Assembly (NCBI RefSeq): GCF_001886715.1
Contig: NZ_CP018082.1
Location: forward strand, 2,046,001-2,110,000
Direction of reading: 5' to 3'
DNA: 64,000 bases
From: Nocardia mangyaensis
Lineage (GTDB): Bacteria; Actinomycetota; Actinomycetes; Mycobacteriales; Mycobacteriaceae
Part shown: one piece after another, positions 28,445-37,006 of the stretch
How the letters are laid out: every line of letters starts with the position of its first letter
How positions within the stretch are numbered: the stretch's first letter is position 1
Made by a program: the position numbers and the translations under genes
The notes under the pieces: generated by a model
The model's input: the letters and a program-made list of their open reading frames with translations, nothing else
Database searches by the model: none
What the model was told of the DNA's origin: nothing

Positions 28445-30196
28445 ATGAGGCAGTTTCGGGTGTGGGCGCCTACGGCGGGAGCGGTGCGGCTGCAACTGGA
28501 CGGGGTGGCGCGACCGATGCGGCGCAACGGTGGCGGATGGTGGTCGGTCCGGGTCGAGGCAGGTCAGGGTGCCAGATACGGCTTCCTCGTCGATGACGAT
28601 CCGACCGTCCTGCCCGACCCGCGCTCGGCCAGACAACCCGACGGCGTGCACGCGCCCTCGGCTGTCCACGACCTCGATCCGACCGCGTGGACCGACCACG
28701 ACTGGACCGGCAGACAGCTGGCGGGCTCGGTGTTCTACGAGCTGCACATCGGCACCTTCACCCTCGAGGGCACCTTCGACGCCGCGATCGAGCGCCTCGA
28801 CCATCTCGTCGCGCTCGGCGTCACGATGGTCGAGCTCATGCCGGTGAACGCCTTCGACGGCACCCACAACTGGGGCTACGACGGGGTGCTCTGGTACGCG
28901 GTGCAGGAGACCTACGGCGGTCCCGACGGCCTGCAACGCTTCGTCGACGCCTGCCACGCCCGCGGCCTCGCGGTCTGCCTCGACGTCGTCTACAACCACC
29001 TCGGTCCCTCCGGCAACTACCTGCCCCGCTTCGGCCCCTACCTCACCAGCGGCCGCAACACCTGGGGTCAGAGTCTCAACCTGGACGGCCCCGGCTCGGA
29101 CGCGGTGCGCCGACACATCATCGACAACGCCCTGCGCTGGCTGCGTGAATTCCACATCGACGCACTGCGACTCGATGCCGTGCACGCCCTCGTCGACCGC
29201 ACCGCGACCCATCTGCTCGAAGAGCTCGCCATCGAAACCACCGCCCTGGCAGCACATCTGGGCCATCCGCTGACCCTCATCGCCGAAAGCGACCTCAACG
29301 ATCCCCGCCTGATCACGCCCCGCGCGGCAGGCGGCTACGGTCTGACCGGCCAGTGGAACGACGACCTGCACCACGCCGTCCACACCGCTGTCTCCGGCGA
29401 ACGCCAGGGCTACTACGCCGATTTCGGCTCCCTGGCCTGCCTGGAACAGACCCTCACCCACGGGTTCTTCCACGCCGCCACCTACTCGAGCTTCCGCGGC
29501 CGCACCCACGGCACGCCGATTCCGCGTGACCTGATCCCCGGCAGCGCCCTGCTCGGCTACACCTGCAACCACGACCAGATCGGCAATCGTGCCGTCGGCG
29601 ACCGCCCCGGCGAATACCTCACTCCCGGCCAGCTCGCCGTGAAAGCCGCGCTGGTCCTGCTCTCGTCGAGCACGCCGATGCTTTTCATGGGGGAGGAGTG
29701 GGGCGCCCGCACGCCGTTCCAGTTCTTCACCTCGCACACCGACCCGGATATCGCCGCCGCCACCGCGACCGGTCGCCGTGCGGAGTTCGCCGAGCACGGC
29801 TGGTCCAGCGACGAGGTCCCCGACCCGCAGGACCCCGCCACCTTCACCCGATCCAAGCTCGACTGGACCGAGCCCCGCCGTGAACCGCACGCTCGCCTGC
29901 TGGCCTGCTATCGCGCCCTGCTGGCCCTGCGCCGATCGCGTCCGGAGTTCACCGACCCATGGCTGGAACGGGTCTGGGCCGACTACGACGAGGCGCGACG
30001 CTGGTTCGTCCTGCGTCGCGGCCGGATCTCGGTGGTGTGCAACCTGTCCGAGGACGAGGCGGTGATCCCGGTGCACGGCCGCGTCCTGCTGGCCTGGGCA
30101 CCCGCCACCGAATCCGGTGCGGGAACTCTCGTTTCGGGGCACAGTTTCGCGGTACTGGAGGAAGGCGACGGCGCGGGCACCGTGGTCACCGAGTGA
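28445..30196 (+). CDS. treZ: Maltooligosyltrehalose trehalohydrolase
   Basis: 583 residues: N-terminal CBM48-like domain (FRVWAPTAGAVRLQLDG), GH13 barrel, C-terminal beta domain. Family residues include VFYELHIGTFT, VCLDVVYNHLGPSG, catalytic D244 in DALRLDAVHAL, E281 in LIAESDLND, and the third acid in YTCNHDQIGNR. It releases trehalose from maltooligosyltrehalose, the second step of the TreY-TreZ route from glycogen. In M. tuberculosis treX-treY-treZ are adjacent; here treZ is separated from treXY by about 7.4 kb and lies on the opposite strand. A GATGCT hexamer ends 6 nt before the ATG, so the mRNA may be leaderless. Confidence 0.95.
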   Translation: MRQFRVWAPTAGAVRLQLDGVARPMRRNGGGWWSVRVEAGQGARYGFLVDDDPTVLPDPRSARQPDGVHAPSAVHDLDPTAWTDHDWTGRQLAGSVFYELHIGTFTLEGTFDAAIERLDHLVALGVTMVELMPVNAFDGTHNWGYDGVLWYAVQETYGGPDGLQRFVDACHARGLAVCLDVVYNHLGPSGNYLPRFGPYLTSGRNTWGQSLNLDGPGSDAVRRHIIDNALRWLREFHIDALRLDAVHALVDRTATHLLEELAIETTALAAHLGHPLTLIAESDLNDPRLITPRAAGGYGLTGQWNDDLHHAVHTAVSGERQGYYADFGSLACLEQTLTHGFFHAATYSSFRGRTHGTPIPRDLIPGSALLGYTCNHDQIGNRAVGDRPGEYLTPGQLAVKAALVLLSSSTPMLFMGEEWGARTPFQFFTSHTDPDIAAATATGRRAEFAEHGWSSDEVPDPQDPATFTRSKLDWTEPRREPHARLLACYRALLALRRSRPEFTDPWLERVWADYDEARRWFVLRRGRISVVCNLSEDEAVIPVHGRVLLAWAPATESGAGTLVSGHSFAVLEEGDGAGTVVTE

Positions 30197-30237
30197 TGAC
30201 GGCACAGCACGGCTCGGCCACGGATGGGCGCAGATCG

Positions 30238-30266
30238 TTGCCCAGGCGACCGAACGACCGTACGGT
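30238..30266 (+). promoter_or_regulatory. Promoter of the serine hydrolase gene (leaderless)
   Basis: TTGCCC (30238-30243), a 17-nt spacer and TACGGT (30261-30266) form a convincing sigma-A promoter. Six bases separate the -10 from the ATG at 30273, so the predicted transcript starts at the initiation codon. No Shine-Dalgarno sequence is present. Confidence 0.65.
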
Positions 30267-30272
30267 TAGGCG

Positions 30273-31526
30273 ATGAGCAACGACGCTTATGGGCAGGACA
30301 CCGCTGCCCTACCGGCCGGTGTCGGCGGATTCGCCCCGGCCGGCTTCGGCCCCTTGGCGCGCGCCTTCGCCGCCCTGATCGGCCATCGCCGCGATGCGGG
30401 CGGCGCCCTCGCGATCTATCGGCACGGCGAACCGCTGGCGCATCTGTGGACCGGCAGCGCGGGCGAGAAACCCTGGACCGCCGAGACCGGCGCCATCGTC
30501 TTCTCGGCGACCAAGGGCGTCACCGCCACCGTGATCCACCGCCTCGCCGATCGCGGCCTGCTCGACTACCGCGCGCCCGTGGCCGAGTACTGGCCGCGCT
30601 TCGCCGCGCACGGCAAGGGCGCGATCACCGTCGCCGACGTGCTCACCCACCGATCCGGGCTGTCCTCGCTGTCCGCGGTCGCCACCACCGCCGCCGAATC
30701 CCTCGATCACGAGCTGATGGAGGACCGGCTGGCGACGGCCCGCCCCGACGGTCTGCTCGGCGTGCCCGCCTATCACGCCCTCACCTACGGCTGGTTGCTC
30801 GCCGGGCTGGCCAGGGCCGTCACCGGCCGCGACATGGGCGAGCTGATCCGCGCCGAGGTCACCGATCCGCTCGGCATCGACGGCATCCACCTCGGCAGGC
30901 CCGCCGCGGGCTCGGCGACCGAGTACGCCCGACTGTCCGGCGCCCATCTCAGCGTGGTCGCCCACCCGATCGCCGCCGGGTTCCTCGGCCGGATCGGCTA
31001 CCGGATCCCCGGCCCGCTGGGCGCGGCCGCCCGCTGTCTGTTCGTGCCCGGCCTCGGCGGCATCCTCGACGGTGACGACCCGGCGATCCTGAACTCCCAG
31101 ATGCCCGCGGGCAACGGCGTCGCCACCGCCGCCGGATTGGCGAGGATGTACGCCGCGCTGGCCGACGGCGTCACCCTCGACGGGCAGCCGTTCCTGCAAC
31201 CGGGCACGCATCGCGCGATCCGCCGGGTGCAGACCTACCGCCCCGACCACGCGCTGTTCTACCTGCCGATGATGTGGCACCTCGGATACCACTCGATGCC
31301 CGCCGTCGGTGCGCGCAACGCGTTCGGGCACATCGGACTCGGGGGTTCGTTCGGCTGGGTCGACCCCCAGTCGGGGCTGTCGGTGGCCTTCGTCCACAAC
31401 CGCCTCGACCAGAGCCTGCTCGCCTACGACCAGATCGCCATGGGCTGGTTGTTGCCGCTGGTGCTCTCAGGTGTGCGCGCCGGCCGCAGCCGCGGGACGA
31501 GGATCGACCGCGCGGCCGCCGCGTAG
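30273..31526 (+). CDS. Beta-lactamase-fold serine hydrolase (esterase/lipase type)
   Basis: 417 residues of the class C beta-lactamase/EstB family. The nucleophile motif is SATK (S78, K81), the Tyr motif is Y172 in HALTYGWLLAGL, and a C-terminal FGHIGLGGSFGWVDP occupies the position of the KTG-like HxG box. No signal peptide is visible, so it should be cytoplasmic and is more likely an esterase or lipase than a penicillin-binding protein. Similar proteins are annotated as lip genes in mycobacteria. It converges with ilvA, leaving 4 bases between stops. The substrate is unknown. Confidence 0.87.
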   Translation: MSNDAYGQDTAALPAGVGGFAPAGFGPLARAFAALIGHRRDAGGALAIYRHGEPLAHLWTGSAGEKPWTAETGAIVFSATKGVTATVIHRLADRGLLDYRAPVAEYWPRFAAHGKGAITVADVLTHRSGLSSLSAVATTAAESLDHELMEDRLATARPDGLLGVPAYHALTYGWLLAGLARAVTGRDMGELIRAEVTDPLGIDGIHLGRPAAGSATEYARLSGAHLSVVAHPIAAGFLGRIGYRIPGPLGAAARCLFVPGLGGILDGDDPAILNSQMPAGNGVATAAGLARMYAALADGVTLDGQPFLQPGTHRAIRRVQTYRPDHALFYLPMMWHLGYHSMPAVGARNAFGHIGLGGSFGWVDPQSGLSVAFVHNRLDQSLLAYDQIAMGWLLPLVLSGVRAGRSRGTRIDRAAAA

Positions 31527-31530
31527 CGGG

Positions 31531-32883
31531 TCAGGTCAGGTAGCGGTAGGCCGGGGAACCCGGTTCCAGGCGCTCGGCCTGGATCGGGGACTCCTCGATG
31601 CGGTGCAGCAGCGAGGCGAGGTCGTCGGTGGCGCCGAGTTCGATGCCGACCAGGGCCGCCCCGGTCTCCCGGTTGTTGCGCTTGACGTACTCGAACATGG
31701 TGATGTCGTCGTCGGGGCCGAGGACGTCGTCGAGGAAGCGGCGCAGCGCGCCGGGTTCCTGCGGGAAGTCGACCAGGAAGTAGTGCTTGAGCCCGCGATG
31801 CACCAGTGAGCGCTCGATGATCTCGCCGTAGCGCGACACATCGTTGTTGCCGCCGGAGACCAGCACCACCACCGTGGCGCCCGGCTCGATGTCGATCTCG
31901 GCCAGCGCCGCGGTGGCCAGCGCGCCCGCGGGCTCGGCGATGATGCCCTCGTTCTGGTACAGGTCGAGCATCGCGGTGCAGATGGCACCCTCGTCGACCT
32001 GCATCATCCGGAAAGACGCGGTGCCGGTGGGGATCTCGGCGGCGATCAGCAACGGCAGCGAGGCATGCGAGACCACCCGGCCGCCGAAGGAGGCCGCCGC
32101 CCGGTAGGGCAGGTCACCGATCCGGCGCACGGCGGCGCCGTCGACGAACGGGTCGATCTCGGGCAGCGTCACCGGCGCACCGGCCACCAGTGCGGCCGTC
32201 ATCGATCCCGCGCCCGCGGGCTCGACGCCGAGCAGCCCGGCCCGCGGCGCGCGTTCGCGCAGGTAGGTGCCGATTCCGGCCAGGCAACCGCCGCCGCCCA
32301 CCGGCACGATCACCAGATCGGGCGCGGTGCCCAGCTGCTCGAGGAATTCCGCGGCGATGGTGCCCTGGCCCGCGGCGGTGCGCGGGTCGTCGAACGGCGG
32401 CACCATGGTGGCGCCGGTGCGGGCGACGTCGTCGGCGGCGGCCGCGGCGGCCGCGTCGTAGGTCTCGCCGACGGCGATCAGTTCGACGAACTCACCGCCG
32501 TGGACGCGGATGCGGTCGCGCTTCTGCTTGGGAGTGGTGGTCGGCACGTAGATGCGCCCGCGCACACCCATCGCCCGGCAGGCGAAGGCCACGCCCTGGG
32601 CGTGATTGCCCGCGCTGGCCGCCACCACCCCCGCCGCCCGCTCGGTGGGGGTGAGCTGGACCATCAGGTTGTAGGCGCCGCGCAGCTTGTAGGAGCGCAC
32701 GGCGGTGAGGTCTTCGCGCTTGAGGTACACCTGCGCGCCGGTGCCGGCCGACAACCGCGGGCTGTACTGCAGCGGAGTCGGCTCGATGATGTCGGAAATT
32801 CGCTTGGCGGCGGCGTCGATCTCGTCCGCGGTCAGCGGCGGACGGGTTACGGACACTTCGGCGACGTCAGCGATGGGGGACAC
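31531..32883 (-). CDS. ilvA: Threonine ammonia-lyase (biosynthetic threonine deaminase)
   Basis: A 450-residue PLP enzyme making 2-oxobutanoate for isoleucine synthesis. The cofactor Lys is K66 in VRSYKLRGAYN. SAGNHAQGVAF and the PLP-phosphate loop VPVGGGGCLAG are present, and a Ser in SGGNND contacts the pyridine ring in homologues. The C-terminal regulatory part (about 345-450, LKHYFLVDFPQEPGALRRFL) is a single ACT-like module, as in M. tuberculosis IlvA, rather than the two found in E. coli. The GTG start lies 6 nt from a -10 hexamer, so the mRNA is probably leaderless. Confidence 0.95.
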   Translation of the reverse strand: MSPIADVAEVSVTRPPLTADEIDAAAKRISDIIEPTPLQYSPRLSAGTGAQVYLKREDLTAVRSYKLRGAYNLMVQLTPTERAAGVVAASAGNHAQGVAFACRAMGVRGRIYVPTTTPKQKRDRIRVHGGEFVELIAVGETYDAAAAAAADDVARTGATMVPPFDDPRTAAGQGTIAAEFLEQLGTAPDLVIVPVGGGGCLAGIGTYLRERAPRAGLLGVEPAGAGSMTAALVAGAPVTLPEIDPFVDGAAVRRIGDLPYRAAASFGGRVVSHASLPLLIAAEIPTGTASFRMMQVDEGAICTAMLDLYQNEGIIAEPAGALATAALAEIDIEPGATVVVLVSGGNNDVSRYGEIIERSLVHRGLKHYFLVDFPQEPGALRRFLDDVLGPDDDITMFEYVKRNNRETGAALVGIELGATDDLASLLHRIEESPIQAERLEPGSPAYRYLT

Positions 32884-32889
32884 CCGAAT

Positions 32890-32895
32890 ATGCTA
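32890..32895 (-). promoter_or_regulatory. -10 element of ilvA (leaderless start)
   Basis: On the minus strand TAGCAT is followed by six bases and the ilvA GTG. The position fits a leaderless actinobacterial mRNA. No -35 of good quality is visible and no Shine-Dalgarno sequence lies before the GTG. Confidence 0.6.
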
Positions 32896-33002
32896 CCGAG
32901 GCGTCCGAAGGGGCCAGCAGGTGCTCCCGCTCAGCTCGCCCGCGCCCGAATACCCGCCGGGCCTGCTCGGCCACGGCGGGCGGGGTCCGGGTCGCGCGGT
33001 GG

Positions 33003-33437
33003 TCAGCGGGGGGTGAGGACGAAGACCGGGATCTGGCGATCGGTCTTCTTCTGGTACTCCGCGTAGTCGGGCCACACCTGCACGGCGCGGTCCCACCACA
33101 GGGCCTTCTCCTCGCCGAAGACCTCGCGCGCGGTGTAGTCCTTGCTGACGACGCCGTCGCGCAGTTCCACGTGCGGCTCGGCGACGATGTTGTGGTACCA
33201 GACCGGATGCTTCGGCGCGCCGCCCAGCGAGGCGACGACGGCGTACTCTCCGTCGTGCTCGACCCGCATGAGCGGTGTCTTGCGCAGTTTTCCGGTCTTG
33301 GCGCCCTTGGTGGTGAGCAGGATGACCGGCTTGCCCTGCAAGGACGTGGCCTCGACCCCGCCGGAGCTCTCATAGGCTTCGGCCTGTTCGCGTGCCCAAT
33401 CGGAAGTGCTCGGTGCGTACTCTCCTGTCAATGGCAT
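33003..33437 (-). CDS. Ddn-like nitroreductase family (deazaflavin/F420-type) protein
   Basis: 144 residues of the split-beta-barrel family that includes M. tuberculosis Ddn. It shows [42 protein letters not shown] and a [18 protein letters not shown]-terminus, all characteristic. Members use F420H2 or bind related cofactors to reduce quinones or nitro compounds; the physiological substrate here is not evident. ATG 33437 ([10 protein letters not shown]) matches the usual N-terminus; an upstream in-frame start at 33482 would add 15 unrelated residues. It diverges from a 72-aa membrane protein across a palindromic element. Confidence 0.88.
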   Translation of the reverse strand: MPLTGEYAPSTSDWAREQAEAYESSGGVEATSLQGKPVILLTTKGAKTGKLRKTPLMRVEHDGEYAVVASLGGAPKHPVWYHNIVAEPHVELRDGVVSKDYTAREVFGEEKALWWDRAVQVWPDYAEYQKKTDRQIPVFVLTPR

Positions 33438-33490
33438 GACCTGCACAACGAACCGTCGGGGGGTGATGTTCCCGACAGGCATCCCGACGA

Positions 33491-33512
33491 AGAGTTCGGT
33501 GGACCGAACTCT
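33491..33512. promoter_or_regulatory. Perfect 10+2+10 palindrome, candidate operator
   Basis: AGAGTTCGGT and its exact reverse complement flank a central GG. The element sits between the divergent Ddn-like gene and the 72-aa gene and covers the -35 hexamer (33500-33505) of the latter, as expected for a dimeric (TetR-like) repressor site. No obvious cognate regulator gene is adjacent. Confidence 0.6.
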
Positions 33513-33528
33513 GATGTGCGCCTATCCT
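33500..33528 (+). promoter_or_regulatory. Promoter of the 72-aa gene
   Basis: TGGACC (-35, 33500-33505), a 17-nt spacer and TATCCT (-10, 33523-33528) are followed after 6 nt by the ATG at 33535, which would be transcription position +1. The -35 lies in the centre of the palindrome. Confidence 0.6.
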
Positions 33529-33534
33529 GTGTGC

Positions 33535-33753
33535 ATGGCAGTGGTCACCCCATCGGCAGCATCCGCGACGGTCGACATCGCGGGCAGCGCTTGGCCGGTC
33601 TACAAGCTCGAGGCGCTGGTCGCCGGGCTCGTGGTCGGTGCCCTGCTGCTGCTCGTCGTCGGTTCGGCGCAGACCGCCGTGCTGGTCGGCGCCGCGGTCG
33701 CCGCGGTGCGCTGGATCATCGGCGCCACCCGCGCGCACCGCACCGGCGACTGA
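33535..33753 (+). CDS. Small membrane protein of unknown function (72 aa)
   Basis: 72 residues. A short polar N-terminus is followed by two hydrophobic stretches (LEALVAGLVVGALLLLVVGSA and TAVLVGAAVAAVRWIIGA) and a basic tail RAHRTGD, so probably a helical hairpin. The ATG is supported by a promoter placed for a leaderless mRNA. It converges with the LAL regulator gene, with one base between stop codons. No family recognised. The clear promoter plus operator argues that it is a real gene despite its size. Confidence 0.65.
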   Translation: MAVVTPSAASATVDIAGSAWPVYKLEALVAGLVVGALLLLVVGSAQTAVLVGAAVAAVRWIIGATRAHRTGD

Positions 33754-33754
33754 C

Positions 33755-36460
33755 TCACGGCGCGAGGTCGAGCGCGCTCAATTCTGCTCGCGAGACCACG
33801 CCCAGCTTCGGATACGCCTTGTACAGGTGGTGCCCGACCGTGCGGTGACTCAGGAACAGTCGCGCGGCGATCTCCCGGTTCGACAGGCCCTGCGCGGCCA
33901 GTCGCACGATCTGTGATTCCTGCGGGGTGAGCGCACTCAGCGCGCCCGAGCCGGTCGCCGCGTCCACACCCACGCCCAGTGCCCCCAGTTCCGCCCGTGC
34001 GCGAGCGCTCCACGGTTGGGCGTCGAGCCGATCGAACACCTCCAGCGCCTGTTCCAGCTGGGTTCGGGCATCCACCTTGCGTTTGTCGCGGCGCAGCCAT
34101 TCGCCGTAGAGCAGCCGGGTGCGGGCCTCGTCGAACGGGCGGTTCGCGGTGAGCGCCGCCGCGAAGTGCGCTTCGGCGGACGCTCCGTCGGCCAGCAGCG
34201 CCCGGCCGCGGGCCACCAGCGCCGCGATCCACGCCTGACCGGCTTGTTCGGACCAGTCGGTGAGCCGTTCGAGCGCCTCCCTGGCCCGGTCGAACGCACC
34301 GAGCCGCACCGCCACCTCGATCCGGTCGACCAGCGTGCGCAACCCGACCACCTGATGACGCGCGGGCTCGATGCTCAGCTGGTCGAACTCAGCGTGCGCC
34401 TGCTCCAGCCGGCCCGTGCCGAGCGCGGCCATCGCCCGCGCCGCGTGCGCCCACGAGGCACCGACCGATCCCGCACCGCCGAACTCCTCGTCCACCGCCC
34501 GCTCGGCGTGTACCCGGCAGGACTCCTCGTCGCCTCGCAGCGCGGCGAGGTAGGCGAGGAACGCGCTGAGCTGACTGACCCAGTGGGCCTGACCGATGTC
34601 GGCGGCGATCCGCACCCCTTCCTCCGCCCCGACCCGGCTCTCGCCCGGTACGCCGCCGAAGAGCTGGGCCTCGGACCGAAAGAACAGCAGCGGCGCGAGC
34701 AAGGCGATTCGCCCCTGCTCCCGCGCCTCGCCGAGCAGGTCCTCGGCGAGCTCACCGACTTGCTCGTCCTGACCGACCACCAGCCCGCTACCACACAGCT
34801 GCACCAGATCGGCCGGGCTGTCCGCCCCAGCGGCCCGCGCCTGTCGCGCCGTTGTGAGCAGGTCCACCTCACGGCTGTCGGCTGTGCCCGGGGCGATCGC
34901 GCGCCGCCCGGCGACGGCGGTGGTCAGGTAACGCATGATCGGGGTGATCGGGTCGTTCTCGTCGAGCCTCAGCGTGGCGAGCACCTCGGCCACCTCGTCG
35001 AGCTCGGTGGGACCGAGATACCAGGCTGTGTGTACCGCTCGACTGAGAATGCGGGCGGCCGCGCTCGGGTCGTCCGCGCGTGCGGTGATGGCTGCTGCCA
35101 TCAGCCGGCGATGTGCCGAACCGGTGGTGCCTCTGGCGAATTCGGCCTGGGCGCGGACCAGCTGCAAGCGGGACTCGAAGGTGTCGCCGACAGGTTGGGC
35201 GGCGGCGCGGTCGGCCAGGCGGGCGGCCTGCTCGGTGAGTCCGGCCTCGGTCGCGATCTCGGCCGCGAGGACGAGTCGCCGGGTCCGGGCCGGCACGTCG
35301 ACGCTCAGCGCCGCCGCGCGGTCGTAGGCGGCGACCGCGCCGTGGAAGCCGTTGCGGCGCCGGGCCCGTGCGGCCGAGCGCTCCAGCGCGTCAGCGGCCT
35401 GCTCGTCGGGACCCGTTGCGGCACAGGCCAGATGCCAGGCACGCAGATCGGCCGCGTCGGCGTCGTCGAGCGCGTCGGCCAGTGCGCGGTGCGCGGCGAG
35501 GCGCTCGGTGAGCGGCGAACCCTGGTAGACCGCCGCGCGCAGCAGCGGATGACGCCAGGTCAGCACCTGACCGTCGGTGCCGACCAGACCCGCGTCCTGT
35601 GCCGGTTGCAGATCGGCCAGCCCGGCGCCGAAGCTCGCGGCGGCGCGCAGCACCGGCGCCAGGTCCTCGGCGCCTGCCGCCGCGGCCACCAGCAGTACCG
35701 TCCTGGTAGCGGCGGGCAGCCGGGCGACCCGCCCGTGAAAGGCCAACTGGAGTCGCTGAGTCAACGGCAGCGGATTCCCGTCCGCGCCCGCGCCGATCAC
35801 CGACGGAAGTTCCAGCAGGGCAAGGGGATTGCCGCCGGATTCGGTGAGCAGTCGATAGCGGGCGGTCGGTGAGAGATTCGCGCCGCCCGCGTCGAGCAAG
35901 GCCGCGGCCGCGTCGGGACGCAGCCCGGACAGCGCGAGTTCGGCCAGGCCTGGTGCGGGGAAGTCGTCGGGGCCGGGGCGGGTCGCGAACAGCATCACCA
36001 CTCCCTCCGCGTCGAGCCTGCGCGCGGCGAACAGCAGGGCCTCCGCGGTGGCGCGGTCGAGCCAGTGCGCGTCGTCGATCAGGCACAGCAGCGGGCCCTC
36101 GGCGGCCTCCTCGGCCAGCAGCGTGAGCACCGCGAGGCCGATCAGCATCCGGTCGGCCGGGGTGCCGTCGCCCAGGCCGAACGCGGCCTCCAGCGCGTCA
36201 CGCTGGCGCGGCGGCAACTGCCGCACCAATTCCATTCCCGGCCGCACCAGCAGGTGCAACGCCGCGAACGGCAATTCGGCCTCGGACTCGATGCCGGCGC
36301 TGCGCACTGTCGGAATGCCCTGCGCCGCTGCGTAATCCAGCAGCGCGGACTTGCCGATCCCGGGCTCGCCGCGCAGCACCAGTGCCCCGCTGCGCCCGGC
36401 ACGCGCGCCCGTGATCAGGTCATCGATCCTGGCCTGTTCGGTTTCGCGTCCGTGCAGCAT
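33755..36460 (-). CDS. LAL-type LuxR regulator (AAA ATPase plus HTH)
   Basis: About 901 residues. An N-terminal P-loop ATPase has Walker A GEPGIGKS (near 31-38) and Walker B LLCLIDDAHWLD. A long helical TPR-like middle follows. The C-terminal LuxR HTH (about 838-901) reads LTPQESQIVRLAAQGLSNREIA with LSHRTVGHHLYKAYPKLGV. Large ATP-binding LuxR proteins activate target operons in response to small molecules. ATG 36460 is preferred over GTG 36469 because a TACGGT -10 lies 7 nt before it. It diverges from the NTF2-like/membrane pair, its likeliest target. Confidence 0.92.
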   Translation of the reverse strand: MLHGRETEQARIDDLITGARAGRSGALVLRGEPGIGKSALLDYAAAQGIPTVRSAGIESEAELPFAALHLLVRPGMELVRQLPPRQRDALEAAFGLGDGTPADRMLIGLAVLTLLAEEAAEGPLLCLIDDAHWLDRATAEALLFAARRLDAEGVVMLFATRPGPDDFPAPGLAELALSGLRPDAAAALLDAGGANLSPTARYRLLTESGGNPLALLELPSVIGAGADGNPLPLTQRLQLAFHGRVARLPAATRTVLLVAAAAGAEDLAPVLRAAASFGAGLADLQPAQDAGLVGTDGQVLTWRHPLLRAAVYQGSPLTERLAAHRALADALDDADAADLRAWHLACAATGPDEQAADALERSAARARRRNGFHGAVAAYDRAAALSVDVPARTRRLVLAAEIATEAGLTEQAARLADRAAAQPVGDTFESRLQLVRAQAEFARGTTGSAHRRLMAAAITARADDPSAAARILSRAVHTAWYLGPTELDEVAEVLATLRLDENDPITPIMRYLTTAVAGRRAIAPGTADSREVDLLTTARQARAAGADSPADLVQLCGSGLVVGQDEQVGELAEDLLGEAREQGRIALLAPLLFFRSEAQLFGGVPGESRVGAEEGVRIAADIGQAHWVSQLSAFLAYLAALRGDEESCRVHAERAVDEEFGGAGSVGASWAHAARAMAALGTGRLEQAHAEFDQLSIEPARHQVVGLRTLVDRIEVAVRLGAFDRAREALERLTDWSEQAGQAWIAALVARGRALLADGASAEAHFAAALTANRPFDEARTRLLYGEWLRRDKRKVDARTQLEQALEVFDRLDAQPWSARARAELGALGVGVDAATGSGALSALTPQESQIVRLAAQGLSNREIAARLFLSHRTVGHHLYKAYPKLGVVSRAELSALDLAP

Positions 36461-36467
36461 GACCACC

Positions 36468-36473
36468 ACCGTA
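36468..36473 (-). promoter_or_regulatory. -10 element of the LAL regulator gene
   Basis: TACGGT on the minus strand, 7 nt before ATG 36460. The predicted transcript starts at the start codon. Confidence 0.5.
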
Positions 36474-36495
36474 TCGGCGTACCGATGCCGACAGT

Positions 36496-36526
36496 AGTCG
36501 CCTCCGAAAAGTACCTATAGGCGACT
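36496..36526. promoter_or_regulatory. Inverted repeat between LAL regulator and NTF2-like gene
   Basis: AGTCGCCT (36496-36503) and AGGCGACT (36519-36526) are perfect 8-bp arms separated by 15 nt. The centre-to-centre distance is about 23 bp, roughly two helical turns, so a dimeric regulator could contact both arms on one face of the DNA. The site lies in the divergent promoter region and is a good candidate for the LuxR HTH of the neighbouring gene. Confidence 0.5.
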
Positions 36527-36616
36527 GATTCGACCTACCCCCTCGCCCCATAGCGTAGGTGTCATCGCAGTAACAAACCGCGAAATACCAGCTCACAGTA
36601 TGTTTTGGAGGCCGAG

Positions 36617-36970
36617 ATGGACACCGTCGTCGCACAGTACCTGGAAGCGTGGAACACCCGCGACGCCGCCGCGCGCCGCGCCGCGATCGCCGAGCTCTTC
36701 ACCCCGACCGCCTGCTACGTCGACCCGCTGGTCGCCGCGGCCGGGCACGCCGAGCTCGATGCCGCCATCGCCGGCGTGCAGGCCCAGTTCCCCGAGTGGA
36801 CCTTCCACCTCGCGGGCCCGGTCGACGGCCACCACGACCAGGTGCGTTTCACCTGGGGCCTCGGTCCCGCCGACGGCGACGCGGTCGTGCTCGGCTTCGA
36901 TGTCGCGACGCTGACCGACGGCCGCATCGACAACGTCTACGGGTTCCTCGACCAGGTCCCCAGCGCCTGA
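36617..36970 (+). CDS. NTF2/SnoaL-like fold protein
   Basis: 117 residues beginning MDTVVAQYLEAWNTRD, with LFTPTACYVDPL and a C-terminal TLTDGRIDNVYGFLD, typical of the cone-shaped NTF2/SnoaL family. Such proteins bind small ligands or act as simple isomerases or cyclases; the ligand is unknown. GGAGG lies 5-6 nt before the ATG. It is followed after 36 nt by a membrane protein gene, probably cotranscribed, and diverges from the LAL regulator. Confidence 0.8.
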   Translation: MDTVVAQYLEAWNTRDAAARRAAIAELFTPTACYVDPLVAAAGHAELDAAIAGVQAQFPEWTFHLAGPVDGHHDQVRFTWGLGPADGDAVVLGFDVATLTDGRIDNVYGFLDQVPSA

Positions 36971-37006
36971 CCCGCACCACACCCCTCACACCCCAGGAGA
37001 TTCGCC

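Noticed and set aside
34016..35872. Plus-strand open frame within the LAL regulator gene
   Set aside because: Antisense shadow without motifs or ribosome site.
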